Assembly: GCA_019419645.1 (NCBI GenBank)
Contig: DXZN01000016.1
Coordinates: 1 to 30,895 of the forward strand
DNA length: 30,895 nt
Origin: Collinsella sp.
GTDB lineage: Bacteria > Actinomycetota > Coriobacteriia > Coriobacteriales > Coriobacteriaceae
Direction: 5' to 3'
Position numbers and translations under genes: made by a program. Shown here one piece after another: positions 8,132 to 14,714 of this stretch (the first letter of the stretch is position 1; each line of letters begins with the position of its first letter). The notes under the pieces are model-generated. The model ran no database searches. It was given only the letters and a program-made list of their open reading frames with translations, and was not told the DNA's origin.

Positions 8132-9136
8132 CTAACGCAACATATGCGCGACCAGCTCGGCGCGTGTGCCGATGCCAAGCTTTGCGTATACGCCGGATAG
8201 GCGGTTTTTGACGGTGCCCGGCGATACTCCCATATGGCGTGCGATTTCGGCGTTGGTCCACCCACGACAGGCGAGCATGGCCATGGTGAATTCCGTGGTC
8301 GTTAGATCGTCGGCCACGTCCTCGCCCGAATCGGGGTTGTGGATGCGCCGCCAGCCGTAGCTGAAGCGGTACGTGATCTCGATGATGCGCGCGAAATCGT
8401 CAGGGTATTGCGTTTTTAGGCACGCCTCGATGAGCCCCTGTAAAAGGCCGTGGTGCTCGCCGATGAGCTCGATGAGGCCGTCGGGGCGCGCAATGTCCCA
8501 AGCGGCGCCAAAATGCGCTTTTGCGGCGTCGACGTCTTTGAGACTCATGTATGCCATGGAAGCTGCCAGGTGCAGGAACAGTTCCGAGATGGGATAGCTT
8601 CCCTGTTTCATAATTAGGGCGTTTTCCGCCATGCCCAGACTGCGGCCATATTCGCCGCGCAGGTACAGGGCATGCGCCATCACGTAGCTGGCGAACAAGC
8701 GCAGGCCTTCGGGCAGATGCGCCGCAAGCGGATAAAACTCTTCGGCAGAATACGGGGAAGGCAAGTGCAGCAGGACGCTCGCGGCCGAGGCGAACAGGAT
8801 ATGCGTGGCGTGGACGGCGGGCGATTCCTCGTCAGTTGGCGTATCGAGGATGCCCGCAAGGCACCGGCGGGCGTCGGCGATACGGTTGAGCGACAGACTG
8901 GCGTATCCGCAGATAAAGCATGCGGAATAGCGCAGTGCGGGATCGGTGGCGTCAAGATAGGGGCGCGCCGTCTTGGCAGCAAGGGTGGCCTGTCCGCGAA
9001 AGTACAGCGCTTCTGCCGTGGCAATGGCGCGCGAATCGGGGTCGGAAATGCCTGCAACCGCAGCGTCCATCTGCCCCGGCACAAAGGCAGTGCACATCAA
9101 CGGCATGGGAACGCATGGGTAGCCATCGCAGTCCAT
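8132..9136 (-). CDS. LuxR-family transcriptional regulator
   Basis: A 334-aa cytosolic regulator. The N-terminal two thirds is helical and TPR-like (for example AEALYFRGQATLAAKTARPYL), with no receiver or ATPase motif visible. The C-terminal LuxR helix-turn-helix spans about residues 278-334: LTTTEFTMAMLACRGWTNAE, then IARHMGVSPGTVKNRLSGVY. An upstream in-frame start at 9172 exists, but the ATG at 9136 has GGGAG 7 bases before it, so it is preferred. It is the gene immediately upstream of the surface protein, on the same strand, so it may control it. Stand-alone LuxR regulators are abundant in Coriobacteriia. The inducing signal is unknown. Confidence 0.88.
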   Translation of the reverse strand: MDCDGYPCVPMPLMCTAFVPGQMDAAVAGISDPDSRAIATAEALYFRGQATLAAKTARPYLDATDPALRYSACFICGYASLSLNRIADARRCLAGILDTPTDEESPAVHATHILFASAASVLLHLPSPYSAEEFYPLAAHLPEGLRLFASYVMAHALYLRGEYGRSLGMAENALIMKQGSYPISELFLHLAASMAYMSLKDVDAAKAHFGAAWDIARPDGLIELIGEHHGLLQGLIEACLKTQYPDDFARIIEITYRFSYGWRRIHNPDSGEDVADDLTTTEFTMAMLACRGWTNAEIARHMGVSPGTVKNRLSGVYAKLGIGTRAELVAHMLR

Positions 9137-9171
9137 CTTCCATCTCCCAACAGCTGGCAACAATAGCAGCA

Positions 9172-9199
9172 ATTGTACTCCTGTTGCTCGGGACTTGAA
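9172..9199 (-). promoter_or_regulatory. Candidate promoter for the LuxR gene
   Basis: On the minus strand TTCAAG (9199-9194) and TACAAT (9177-9172) are 16 bases apart, about 36 bases before the ATG at 9136. It is a partial-consensus match found by eye. Confidence 0.4.
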
Positions 9200-9361
9200 T
9201 TTGTGGGTATCGCCTACGATTGTGCCGAACGTATAAAGGAAGAGTCTATTGGCGATGCTCCCAAGGTGGCTACCGAAGCCTAGCTGACCTCGACATTAGG
9301 AAAAAATACCACCCCTGTAAAAAGCTCTGTCGCAGCGATGGGAAACGCATCTCGTTCTGCA

Positions 9362-9367
9362 TATAAT
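9362..9367 (+). promoter_or_regulatory. Candidate -10 element of the GMP synthase gene
   Basis: A perfect TATAAT lies 66 bases before the ATG at 9434. No convincing -35 is visible at 16-18 bases. The 297-base gap 9137-9433 otherwise holds the LuxR promoter and an unexplained open stretch (9167-9283); no riboswitch fold was recognised. Confidence 0.45.
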
Positions 9368-9433
9368 GAGGTCATGTGACGGTGCGTTTGCATACGTGTA
9401 ACGCATTCCCATCGAACCGAAAAGGAGCTCTGC

Positions 9434-10414
9434 ATGGATCCCAACAAGCGTCCCGACGACATGGTGCGTATCACCACTCCCGAACTTGCCCAGGCGTTCA
9501 TCGAAGAGCAGGTCGCTGCAATCCGCGAGCAGATCGGCGACAAGAAGGTCCTGCTGGCCCTTTCGGGCGGCGTTGACAGCTCGGTTGTCGCGGCCTTGCT
9601 CATCAAGGCCATCGGCAAGCAACTCATCTGCGTGCACGTGAACCACGGCCTGATGCGCAAGGGCGAGAGCGAGCAGGTCGTCGACGTCTTCAAGAACCAG
9701 ATGGACGCCAACCTGGTCTATGTTGACGCGACTGATCGCTTCCTGGATAAGCTCGTGGACGTCGAGGAGCCCGAGGCCAAGCGTAAGATTATCGGCGCCG
9801 AGTTCATTCGCGTGTTCGAGGAGGAGGCCCGCAAGGTTGGCGACGAGGTTAGCTTCCTCGCCCAGGGCACCATCTATCCCGACATCCTGGAGTCCCAGGA
9901 TGGCGTGAAGGCTCACCACAACGTGGGCGGCCTGCCCGATGACCTGCAGTTTGAGCTCTGCGAGCCCGTCAAGCTGCTGTACAAGGACGAGGTGCGCGTC
10001 GTGGGCCGCGAGCTCGGCCTGCCCGAGAACATGGTTGAGCGTCAGCCGTTCCCCGGTCCTGGCCTGGGCGTCCGCTGCCTTGGCGCCATCACCCGCGACC
10101 GTCTTGAGGCGCTGCGCGAAGCCGACGCCATCGTGCGCGAGGAGATCGACAAGGCAGGTCTGACCATCTGGCAGTATTTTGCCGTCGTGCCCGACTTCCG
10201 CGCCACCGGCGTGCGCGAGGGTAAGCGCGCCTACGACTGGCCCTGCATCATCCGCTGCATCAACACCGTTGACGTCATGACCGCCGAGGTGCCCGAGCTC
10301 GACTGGGCGCTGCTCAAGCGTATTACCGCTCGCGTCACCGCCGAGGTTCCCGGCATCTGCCGAGTGTGCTACGACCTCACGCCGAAGCCCGTCGGCACGG
10401 TCGAGTGGGAGTAA
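9434..10414 (+). CDS. guaA: GMP synthase, ATP-pyrophosphatase/dimerisation part only
   Basis: Converts XMP to GMP using ATP and ammonia in purine synthesis. The 326 residues correspond to the C-terminal half of ordinary GuaA: PP-loop SGGVDSS at residues 44-50, LAQGTIYPD, SHHNVGGLP-like KAHHNVGGLPDD, ERQPFPGPGLGVR, and the dimerisation domain ending KPVGTVEWE. The N-terminal glutamine amidotransferase domain (about 190 residues in the usual 510-525-aa enzyme) is absent, and no such gene is next to it. The start is clear: AAAGGAG 6 bases before the ATG. It would need free ammonia or a separately encoded amidotransferase, as in the two-subunit archaeal type. A terminator-like repeat follows. Confidence 0.93.
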   Translation: MDPNKRPDDMVRITTPELAQAFIEEQVAAIREQIGDKKVLLALSGGVDSSVVAALLIKAIGKQLICVHVNHGLMRKGESEQVVDVFKNQMDANLVYVDATDRFLDKLVDVEEPEAKRKIIGAEFIRVFEEEARKVGDEVSFLAQGTIYPDILESQDGVKAHHNVGGLPDDLQFELCEPVKLLYKDEVRVVGRELGLPENMVERQPFPGPGLGVRCLGAITRDRLEALREADAIVREEIDKAGLTIWQYFAVVPDFRATGVREGKRAYDWPCIIRCINTVDVMTAEVPELDWALLKRITARVTAEVPGICRVCYDLTPKPVGTVEWE

Positions 10415-10447
10415 GCTAACTCAGCTGGTAGGCGACGAGAACTAGCA

Positions 10448-10480
10448 GATGTGACAAAGGGACAGTCCCTTTGTCACATC
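10448..10480. repeat. Dispersed palindrome, GGGAC/GTCCC type (copy 1)
   Basis: GATGTGACAAAGGGAC (10448-10463), one base, then its exact complement to 10480: perfect 16-base arms. The same palindrome recurs at 19881 and 22132, with degenerate forms at 16417 and 21736. Confidence 0.9.
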
Positions 10481-10494
10481 CTCGATATTATGTG

Positions 10495-10537
10495 CGGGAT
10501 GGTACGCCACGCGGCGTGCCATCCCGTTCGTTATTTT
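10495..10537 (+). terminator. Terminator hairpin, repeated unit (copy 1)
   Basis: CGGGATGGTACGCC (10495-10508) pairs with GGCGTGCCATCCCG (10513-10526), with one G-T wobble, followed by TTCGTTATTTT. It lies between the converging GMP synthase and sensor kinase genes; the tail overlaps the kinase stop. The same hairpin, diverged, occurs at 16464. Confidence 0.75.
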
Positions 10538-11679
10538 AATGAGCCGAGTGCGCGAGTGGGAAGAGTCACGAGCATGGTCGTTCCGCGCTCCGAGCTCTTT
10601 TCGACCTCGATGGAGCCGCCGTGAAGTGCGGCGATCTCCCAGACCAGCGCAAGCCCCAGCCCCACGCCGCCGTATGCCCTGCTGCGCGATTTGTCGACGC
10701 GATAGAAGGGCTGAAAGATGCTCGTCTGGTATTGCTCGGGAATGCCCGGCCCCTGGTCGCGCACGCGTAGCAGCACGCGGTCGCCTTCGGCGCAGGCGTT
10801 GATTTGCACGGTCGAGTTGGGCGCGCTATAGCGTATGGCGTTTTCGGTCAAGTTGAACAGCAACCGATAGATCAGCGTGTCGCTGCCGATCGTTTGCGCG
10901 TCGCCCTCACTTGTAAGCGTGATGTCTTTTTGCTCGGCAAGGGGTGCCAGGTCCGTGAGCACTTCTTCGATCATCGGCGCTAGGTCAATCACATCGTTGC
11001 AAGGGACACTGCGCAGCTCGCTCATCTCGAGCAGGGTCTTTGTCATGTGCGTCATTCGCTCGGTCTGCTCCTGCAGCAGCCCGAGCAGGCTCGCTGTATC
11101 GGCGTCGACGTCGGGGTGCTCGGCGCAAAACAGCTCGACCTGGGCCTGCATGAGCGCAAGTGGCGTGCGCAGCTCGTGCGCCGCATTGCCCGTAAACTGT
11201 CTTTGTGCGGAAAATCCCTCGTCAAGGCGGGCAATCATGTCGTTAAACGACGCGCTGCAGCGCCTGAGTTCAGAGGGCACGTCCTCGCTGATTTTTGTGT
11301 CGGCGAGGTTGTCGGGCCGCACGCTCTCGACTTGCGTCGCAAAGAAGCGCAACGGCCGCAGCGCATGTCCGCTTACAAAGTAGGCCAGCACGCCGCCGAG
11401 CAGCGTCACCGCCGCAGTTATATACCAGCTCGTCGCGCCAAACGATTCTTGGGCGTCGTTCACGACGATGGTCAGCGCGTCGTCGAGCTCTTTGTTTGTC
11501 GGGTCAAATGAGCTGGGCGAGGCCGCCTCCACCTTGCTGTGCGCCGACGCTTCTGCACCAATCGAGTCCATGTAGCGCATGCCGGAGTAGCCAACCAGGC
11601 AATTCATAAGTACGCAGGTCGAACATATCAGCAGTGCCGTCATCAACGTGATGCGCCACTGCAGCGACAACCGCTTCAT
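10531..11679 (-). CDS. Sensor histidine kinase of an OmpR-type two-component system
   Basis: A 382-aa membrane kinase. Transmembrane helices at about 11-32 and 86-104 enclose a short external region of about 50 residues. Next come a HAMP-like segment (SGHALRPLRFFATQVESV), the HisKA box NAAHELRTPL with phospho-acceptor His168, and an ATPase domain with N box (NLTENAIRYS), G1 (DQGPGIP), an F box (FYRVDKSRSRAYGG) and G2 (GLGLAL). Its start overlaps the stop of the response regulator by four bases (ATGA), so the pair is translationally coupled. The module transcribed away from the pair (12440 onward) is a candidate target. The signal is unknown. Confidence 0.95.
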   Translation of the reverse strand: MKRLSLQWRITLMTALLICSTCVLMNCLVGYSGMRYMDSIGAEASAHSKVEAASPSSFDPTNKELDDALTIVVNDAQESFGATSWYITAAVTLLGGVLAYFVSGHALRPLRFFATQVESVRPDNLADTKISEDVPSELRRCSASFNDMIARLDEGFSAQRQFTGNAAHELRTPLALMQAQVELFCAEHPDVDADTASLLGLLQEQTERMTHMTKTLLEMSELRSVPCNDVIDLAPMIEEVLTDLAPLAEQKDITLTSEGDAQTIGSDTLIYRLLFNLTENAIRYSAPNSTVQINACAEGDRVLLRVRDQGPGIPEQYQTSIFQPFYRVDKSRSRAYGGVGLGLALVWEIAALHGGSIEVEKSSERGTTMLVTLPTRALGSLK

Positions 11680-12350
11680 TTGCCATCCTCCATAACGTAG
11701 CCTTCGCCGATTCGGTTGCGGATGGGGTCGTGCCCCAACGCGCCGCGCAGCTTTTTGCGCAGCGACGAGATGTGCACGCGGGTCGCGTTGCTAAAGCTGT
11801 TGACGCTGCTGTCCCATACGTGGTCGATGAGCTCCTCCTGGCTCACCGGCCGCCCCTGGTTAAGCATCAGGTATTCCAAGATGCCGGTCTCCTTGCGCGT
11901 GAGGGACAGGATCTCGTCGCCCACTGTGGCGAGGCGCGCCTTGGTGTCAAAGCTCAGCGATCCACAGGTTAGAACAACGTCGCTTTGTGTAAAGCGTCTG
12001 AGGGTAAGGCTGCGAATCCTTGCCGCAAGCTCGTCAAGATGAAACGGCTTGGTGAGGTAGTCGTTGGCGCCCGCATCGAGCCCCGCTACCTTGTCGGAGA
12101 CCTCGCCACGTGCCGAGAGCACAAGCACCTTGGTCTCACAATCAGCTGTCCTGAGTTGCCTGAGCACGGTCATGCCGTCGACATGGGGGAGATTGAGGTC
12201 GAGCACGACAAGATCAAAGGTCTCGACATCGAGCAGATCGAGGGCCTGCTGCCCGTCGTAGCAGCAGTCGACGCTATAGGCCAAGTTGCGCAGGCTGCGT
12301 GCGATCGCATCGCACAGCGCCCGCTCGTCCTCGATGACCAAGATGCGCAT
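11676..12350 (-). CDS. OmpR/PhoB-family response regulator
   Basis: A 224-aa DNA-binding regulator. The receiver domain has acidic residues Glu7 and Asp8, phospho-acceptor Asp51 (VVLDLNLP) and Lys101 (YLTKPF). The winged-helix domain (LTRKETGILEYLMLNQGRPV, then VHISSLRKKL) occupies the C-terminal half. AAGGAGAACGTT precedes the ATG. It is first in the unit with the kinase. It is divergent from the CXXC/Fe-S/TlpA module with only 89 bases between start codons, which suits a shared control region. Confidence 0.95.
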   Translation of the reverse strand: MRILVIEDERALCDAIARSLRNLAYSVDCCYDGQQALDLLDVETFDLVVLDLNLPHVDGMTVLRQLRTADCETKVLVLSARGEVSDKVAGLDAGANDYLTKPFHLDELAARIRSLTLRRFTQSDVVLTCGSLSFDTKARLATVGDEILSLTRKETGILEYLMLNQGRPVSQEELIDHVWDSSVNSFSNATRVHISSLRKKLRGALGHDPIRNRIGEGYVMEDGK

Positions 12351-12378
12351 AACGTTCTCCTTGCATAATCATTCACGC

Positions 12379-12406
12379 TTAACACGGATTTTATAGTCGG
12401 TATGGT
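12379..12406 (+). promoter_or_regulatory. Candidate promoter for the redox module
   Basis: TTAACA (12379-12384), 16 bases, TATGGT (12401-12406), about 34 bases before the TTG start at 12440. It lies in the divergent gap shared with the response regulator gene. Confidence 0.4.
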
Positions 12407-12439
12407 CCAATGGGTCGCGAAACGAAAGGAGTGGTCAGA

Positions 12440-12586
12440 TTGTTCAAAGCGATTAAGCCTGTGGCGCAGGTGGCTTTGCTGATCGTTGGGGTAGCCATGG
12501 TTGGCTTTGGAATTATGCGCGGCGAGGCAGATGCCGTGCTGGCCAAGGCAATCAGGCTGTGCTTGGAGTGTATCGGAATTGGATAA
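12440..12586 (+). CDS. Small CXXC membrane protein (CD1871A-like)
   Basis: A 48-aa protein with a TTG start. AAAGGAG sits 8 bases upstream (12425-12431), which decides the start. The sequence is a single hydrophobic helix (VAQVALLIVGVAMVGFGIM), the tripeptide RGE, and a tail ending in AIRLCLECIGIG, with two cysteines in CLEC. This matches what I know of the CD1871A family of CXXC-motif proteins: a short membrane helix and a conserved LECIGIG end, usually encoded beside an Fe-S membrane protein. Its stop overlaps the start of the Fe-S gene. It is likely a membrane subunit or redox partner of that protein; the function is not established. Confidence 0.85.
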   Translation: MFKAIKPVAQVALLIVGVAMVGFGIMRGEADAVLAKAIRLCLECIGIG

Positions 12587-13490
12587 AAGAAAAAACACTG
12601 CATCGCATCTTTTAGCGCGATTTCGTGGATTGATTCAGGCGGCGGCGACGCTTGCGACCAATATTCACCTGCCTAACTTTGCCAAGGGCGGCATCTACCA
12701 GGGAGCGGGCAAAGCCGTCTGCGTGCCGGGCCTCAACTGCTACTCGTGTCCAGCGGCCTCGGGTGCGTGCCCCATCGGGTCGTTTCAGTCGGTGGTGGGC
12801 TCGTCTAAGTTTAGCTTCTCGTATTACGTCACCGGAACGCTCATTCTGATCGGCGTGCTGCTGGGACGTTTTGTATGCGGCTTTTTGTGCCCGTTTGGAT
12901 GGCTACAAGAGCTTTTGCATAAGATTCCCAGCAAAAAGCTCTCCACGAAAAAGCTCAAGCCGCTCACGTACATCAAGTATGCCGTGCTGCTGTTTGCCGT
13001 GGTGCTGCTGCCCGTCTTGGTGGTTAACGATGTGGGTATGGGCGACCCGTTCTTTTGCAAGTACATCTGCCCGCAAGGTGTGCTCGAGGGCGCGATTCCG
13101 CTGTCCATCATGAACGTGGGAATCCGCTCCGCGCTGGGAAAGCTCTTTTCCTGGAAGCTCGCGATCCTCATTGTGGTTGCGGTGCTGAGCGTGCTGTTCT
13201 ATCGCCCCTTCTGCAAATGGATTTGCCCCCTCGGCGCATTTTATGCGCTCATGAACAAGGTGTCTTTGCTGGGGATCCAGGTTGACCAGTGCAAATGCGT
13301 CTCGTGCGGCAAGTGCGCCAAGGTGTGTCAAATGGACGTGGACGTTACGCGTACGCCCGACCATGCCGAGTGCATTCGTTGCGGCAAATGCGTGGGCGCG
13401 TGCCCCGTCGATGCTATTAGCTTTCGCTATGGGCTGGGTGTGACGGGCGACAAACCCGCGCAGTCCACGCAAGCCTGCGAAAACAAATAG
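12579..13490 (+). CDS. Polytopic 4Fe-4S membrane protein (NapH/CcdA-like electron transfer)
   Basis: About 303 residues if translated from the TTG at 12579, 10 bases after TTGGAG, overlapping the preceding stop by 8 bases. An open frame extends to 12501 but would run through the small CXXC gene. It has several membrane helices and cysteine motifs CVPGLNCYSCPAASGACPIG, CGFLCPFGW, CKYICPQG and CKWICPLG. Two ferredoxin clusters near the C terminus are CVSCGKCAKVC and CIRCGKCVGACP. Proteins of the NapH family pass electrons between the membrane and Fe-S partners. Here the next gene is an extracytoplasmic thioredoxin-like lipoprotein, so electron delivery across the membrane to TlpA is the likely job (inference). 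Confidence 0.88.
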   Translation: MDKRKNTASHLLARFRGLIQAAATLATNIHLPNFAKGGIYQGAGKAVCVPGLNCYSCPAASGACPIGSFQSVVGSSKFSFSYYVTGTLILIGVLLGRFVCGFLCPFGWLQELLHKIPSKKLSTKKLKPLTYIKYAVLLFAVVLLPVLVVNDVGMGDPFFCKYICPQGVLEGAIPLSIMNVGIRSALGKLFSWKLAILIVVAVLSVLFYRPFCKWICPLGAFYALMNKVSLLGIQVDQCKCVSCGKCAKVCQMDVDVTRTPDHAECIRCGKCVGACPVDAISFRYGLGVTGDKPAQSTQACENK

Positions 13491-13525
13491 GTACCTATAT
13501 AAGTTTCGATATAAACGGAGGAACC

Positions 13526-14488
13526 ATGAAACTGTCAAAAATTGCAGCTCTGTTGATGCTGCCCGTGCTGGCGCTGACTCTCGCGGCGTGCTCTGCCCCC
13601 AAGGGCGACGCGAAGGGTGCTACGAGCGGCGATGCGCAGATTGCCGAGCTCATAGCGCAAAAGCCGTCGAGTGCCGAGGAGGCGGCCGAGCTGTACCAGC
13701 AGCTGCTGCAAAAGGAAAACGAGATCTTTGCGAGCGATAACGCCCTATGGGAAAAGGTGTTCCTTGCGGCCAACAAAGACACTCCCATGATTGAGGACGG
13801 CAAGAACTACGGTGACTTCTTGCTCGATACCATCGAGGGCGCCAAGGATCAGTTTGCGGCTGACGAGCTTAAGACGCTTAAGGCCGGCGCGCAGCAGGTC
13901 AAGGAGATCGAGGACAAGCTCATGGCGCTGGAGAAGGAGTTCCCCGGATGCGGCAGCACGCCCGGCGAGGGGGAGAGCGTCGATGCCTCGACCGCAGGCA
14001 TGACTAACGGCGAGAGCGGGGAGACGAAGTTCCCCAGCTTTAAGGGCAAGGACTTGGACGGCAACGATGTAAACAGCGACGAGCTGTTCTCCAAGAACAA
14101 GGTCACCGTCATGAACTTCTGGTTTACCACCTGCAAGCCGTGCGTGGGAGAGCTGGGCGATCTGGAGAAGCTCAACAAGGAGCTTGCCGAGAAGGGCGGC
14201 CAGGTCGTGGGCGTTAATTCCTTTACGCTCGATGGCAACAAAGACGAGGTGGCCGATGCCAAGGACGTGCTTTCCAAGAAGGGCGTGGCGTATAAGAACA
14301 TCTGGTTTAAGTCGGACAGCGAGGCCGGAAAGTTCACCTCCAACCTGTACTCGTTCCCGACCACCTACGTGATCGACCAGAACGGTAACATTGTGGGAGA
14401 GCCGATCATGGGCGGCATCAACTCCGCTGAGCAGCGCGAGGCGCTCAACAAACTGATCGATCAGGCACTCGCGAAGAGCGAACAGTAA
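13526..14488 (+). CDS. TlpA/ResA-like thioredoxin-fold lipoprotein
   Basis: A 320-aa exported lipoprotein. The signal peptide ends in LTLAAC with lipidated Cys22. Residues 35-140 form a charged helical region unlike ordinary TlpA. A low-complexity linker (GEGESVDASTAGMTNGES) leads to a redoxin domain at 168-320 with the active site TTCKPC (Cys203 and Cys206) and the cis-Pro segment SFPTTYVID. GGAGGA precedes the ATG, 35 bases after the Fe-S gene. It probably reduces disulfides or oxidised proteins outside the membrane, fed by the Fe-S protein. The real substrate is unknown; methionine sulfoxide reductases or cytochrome maturation are family precedents, and neither is encoded here. Confidence 0.92.
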   Translation: MKLSKIAALLMLPVLALTLAACSAPKGDAKGATSGDAQIAELIAQKPSSAEEAAELYQQLLQKENEIFASDNALWEKVFLAANKDTPMIEDGKNYGDFLLDTIEGAKDQFAADELKTLKAGAQQVKEIEDKLMALEKEFPGCGSTPGEGESVDASTAGMTNGESGETKFPSFKGKDLDGNDVNSDELFSKNKVTVMNFWFTTCKPCVGELGDLEKLNKELAEKGGQVVGVNSFTLDGNKDEVADAKDVLSKKGVAYKNIWFKSDSEAGKFTSNLYSFPTTYVIDQNGNIVGEPIMGGINSAEQREALNKLIDQALAKSEQ

Positions 14489-14513
14489 GTCCGTGGGACA
14501 GACAACTGAAGGG

Positions 14514-14541
14514 GAGTCGCTGGAAACAGCGACTCTTTTTT
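14514..14541 (+). terminator. Rho-independent terminator after the TlpA gene
   Basis: GAGTCGCTG (14514-14522), GAAA tetraloop, CAGCGACTC (14527-14535), then TTTTTT. This is a textbook structure 26 bases after the stop. Confidence 0.93.
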
Positions 14542-14559
14542 CTGCTTCGGGGTAGCATC

Positions 14560-14712
14560 ATGGGTATACGTCGAAAGGGCACGCAGCTTTTCGTGCATTG
14601 CCCGAGCGGTGCGCGAAGCAACCAAGCTGTGAGTTTTCTTAAGCGTTCTGGGTATGGCAGTGTCAAGAATATCGGCGGCATAAGCGGCTACACGGGAAAG
14701 GTGGTGCGTTAG
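14560..14712 (+). CDS. Rhodanese fragment (50 aa), possible remnant
   Basis: An open frame from the ATG at 14560 to the TAG at 14710 encodes 50 residues that match only the C-terminal half of a rhodanese. The catalytic loop HCPSGARS (Cys14) is followed by AVSFLKRSGYGSVKNIGGI, equivalent to the usual helix and LxGG strand. The N-terminal half (LLDVRTxxEYxxGHI) is missing, and what precedes it is the TlpA terminator. The stop lies two bases before the start of the flavoprotein gene, which carries its own rhodanese domain. Only a weak GGGGT ribosome site is visible. It may be a decayed gene end or a tiny functional half-domain; a remnant is more likely. Confidence 0.6.
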   Translation: MGIRRKGTQLFVHCPSGARSNQAVSFLKRSGYGSVKNIGGISGYTGKVVR

Positions 14713-14714
14713 CT

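Noticed and set aside
7977..8261. N-terminal extension of the surface protein
   Set aside because: It overlaps the LuxR gene and precedes a proper signal peptide with its own ribosome site.
12903..13538. 211-aa minus-strand frame
   Set aside because: Antisense shadow of the Fe-S protein gene.
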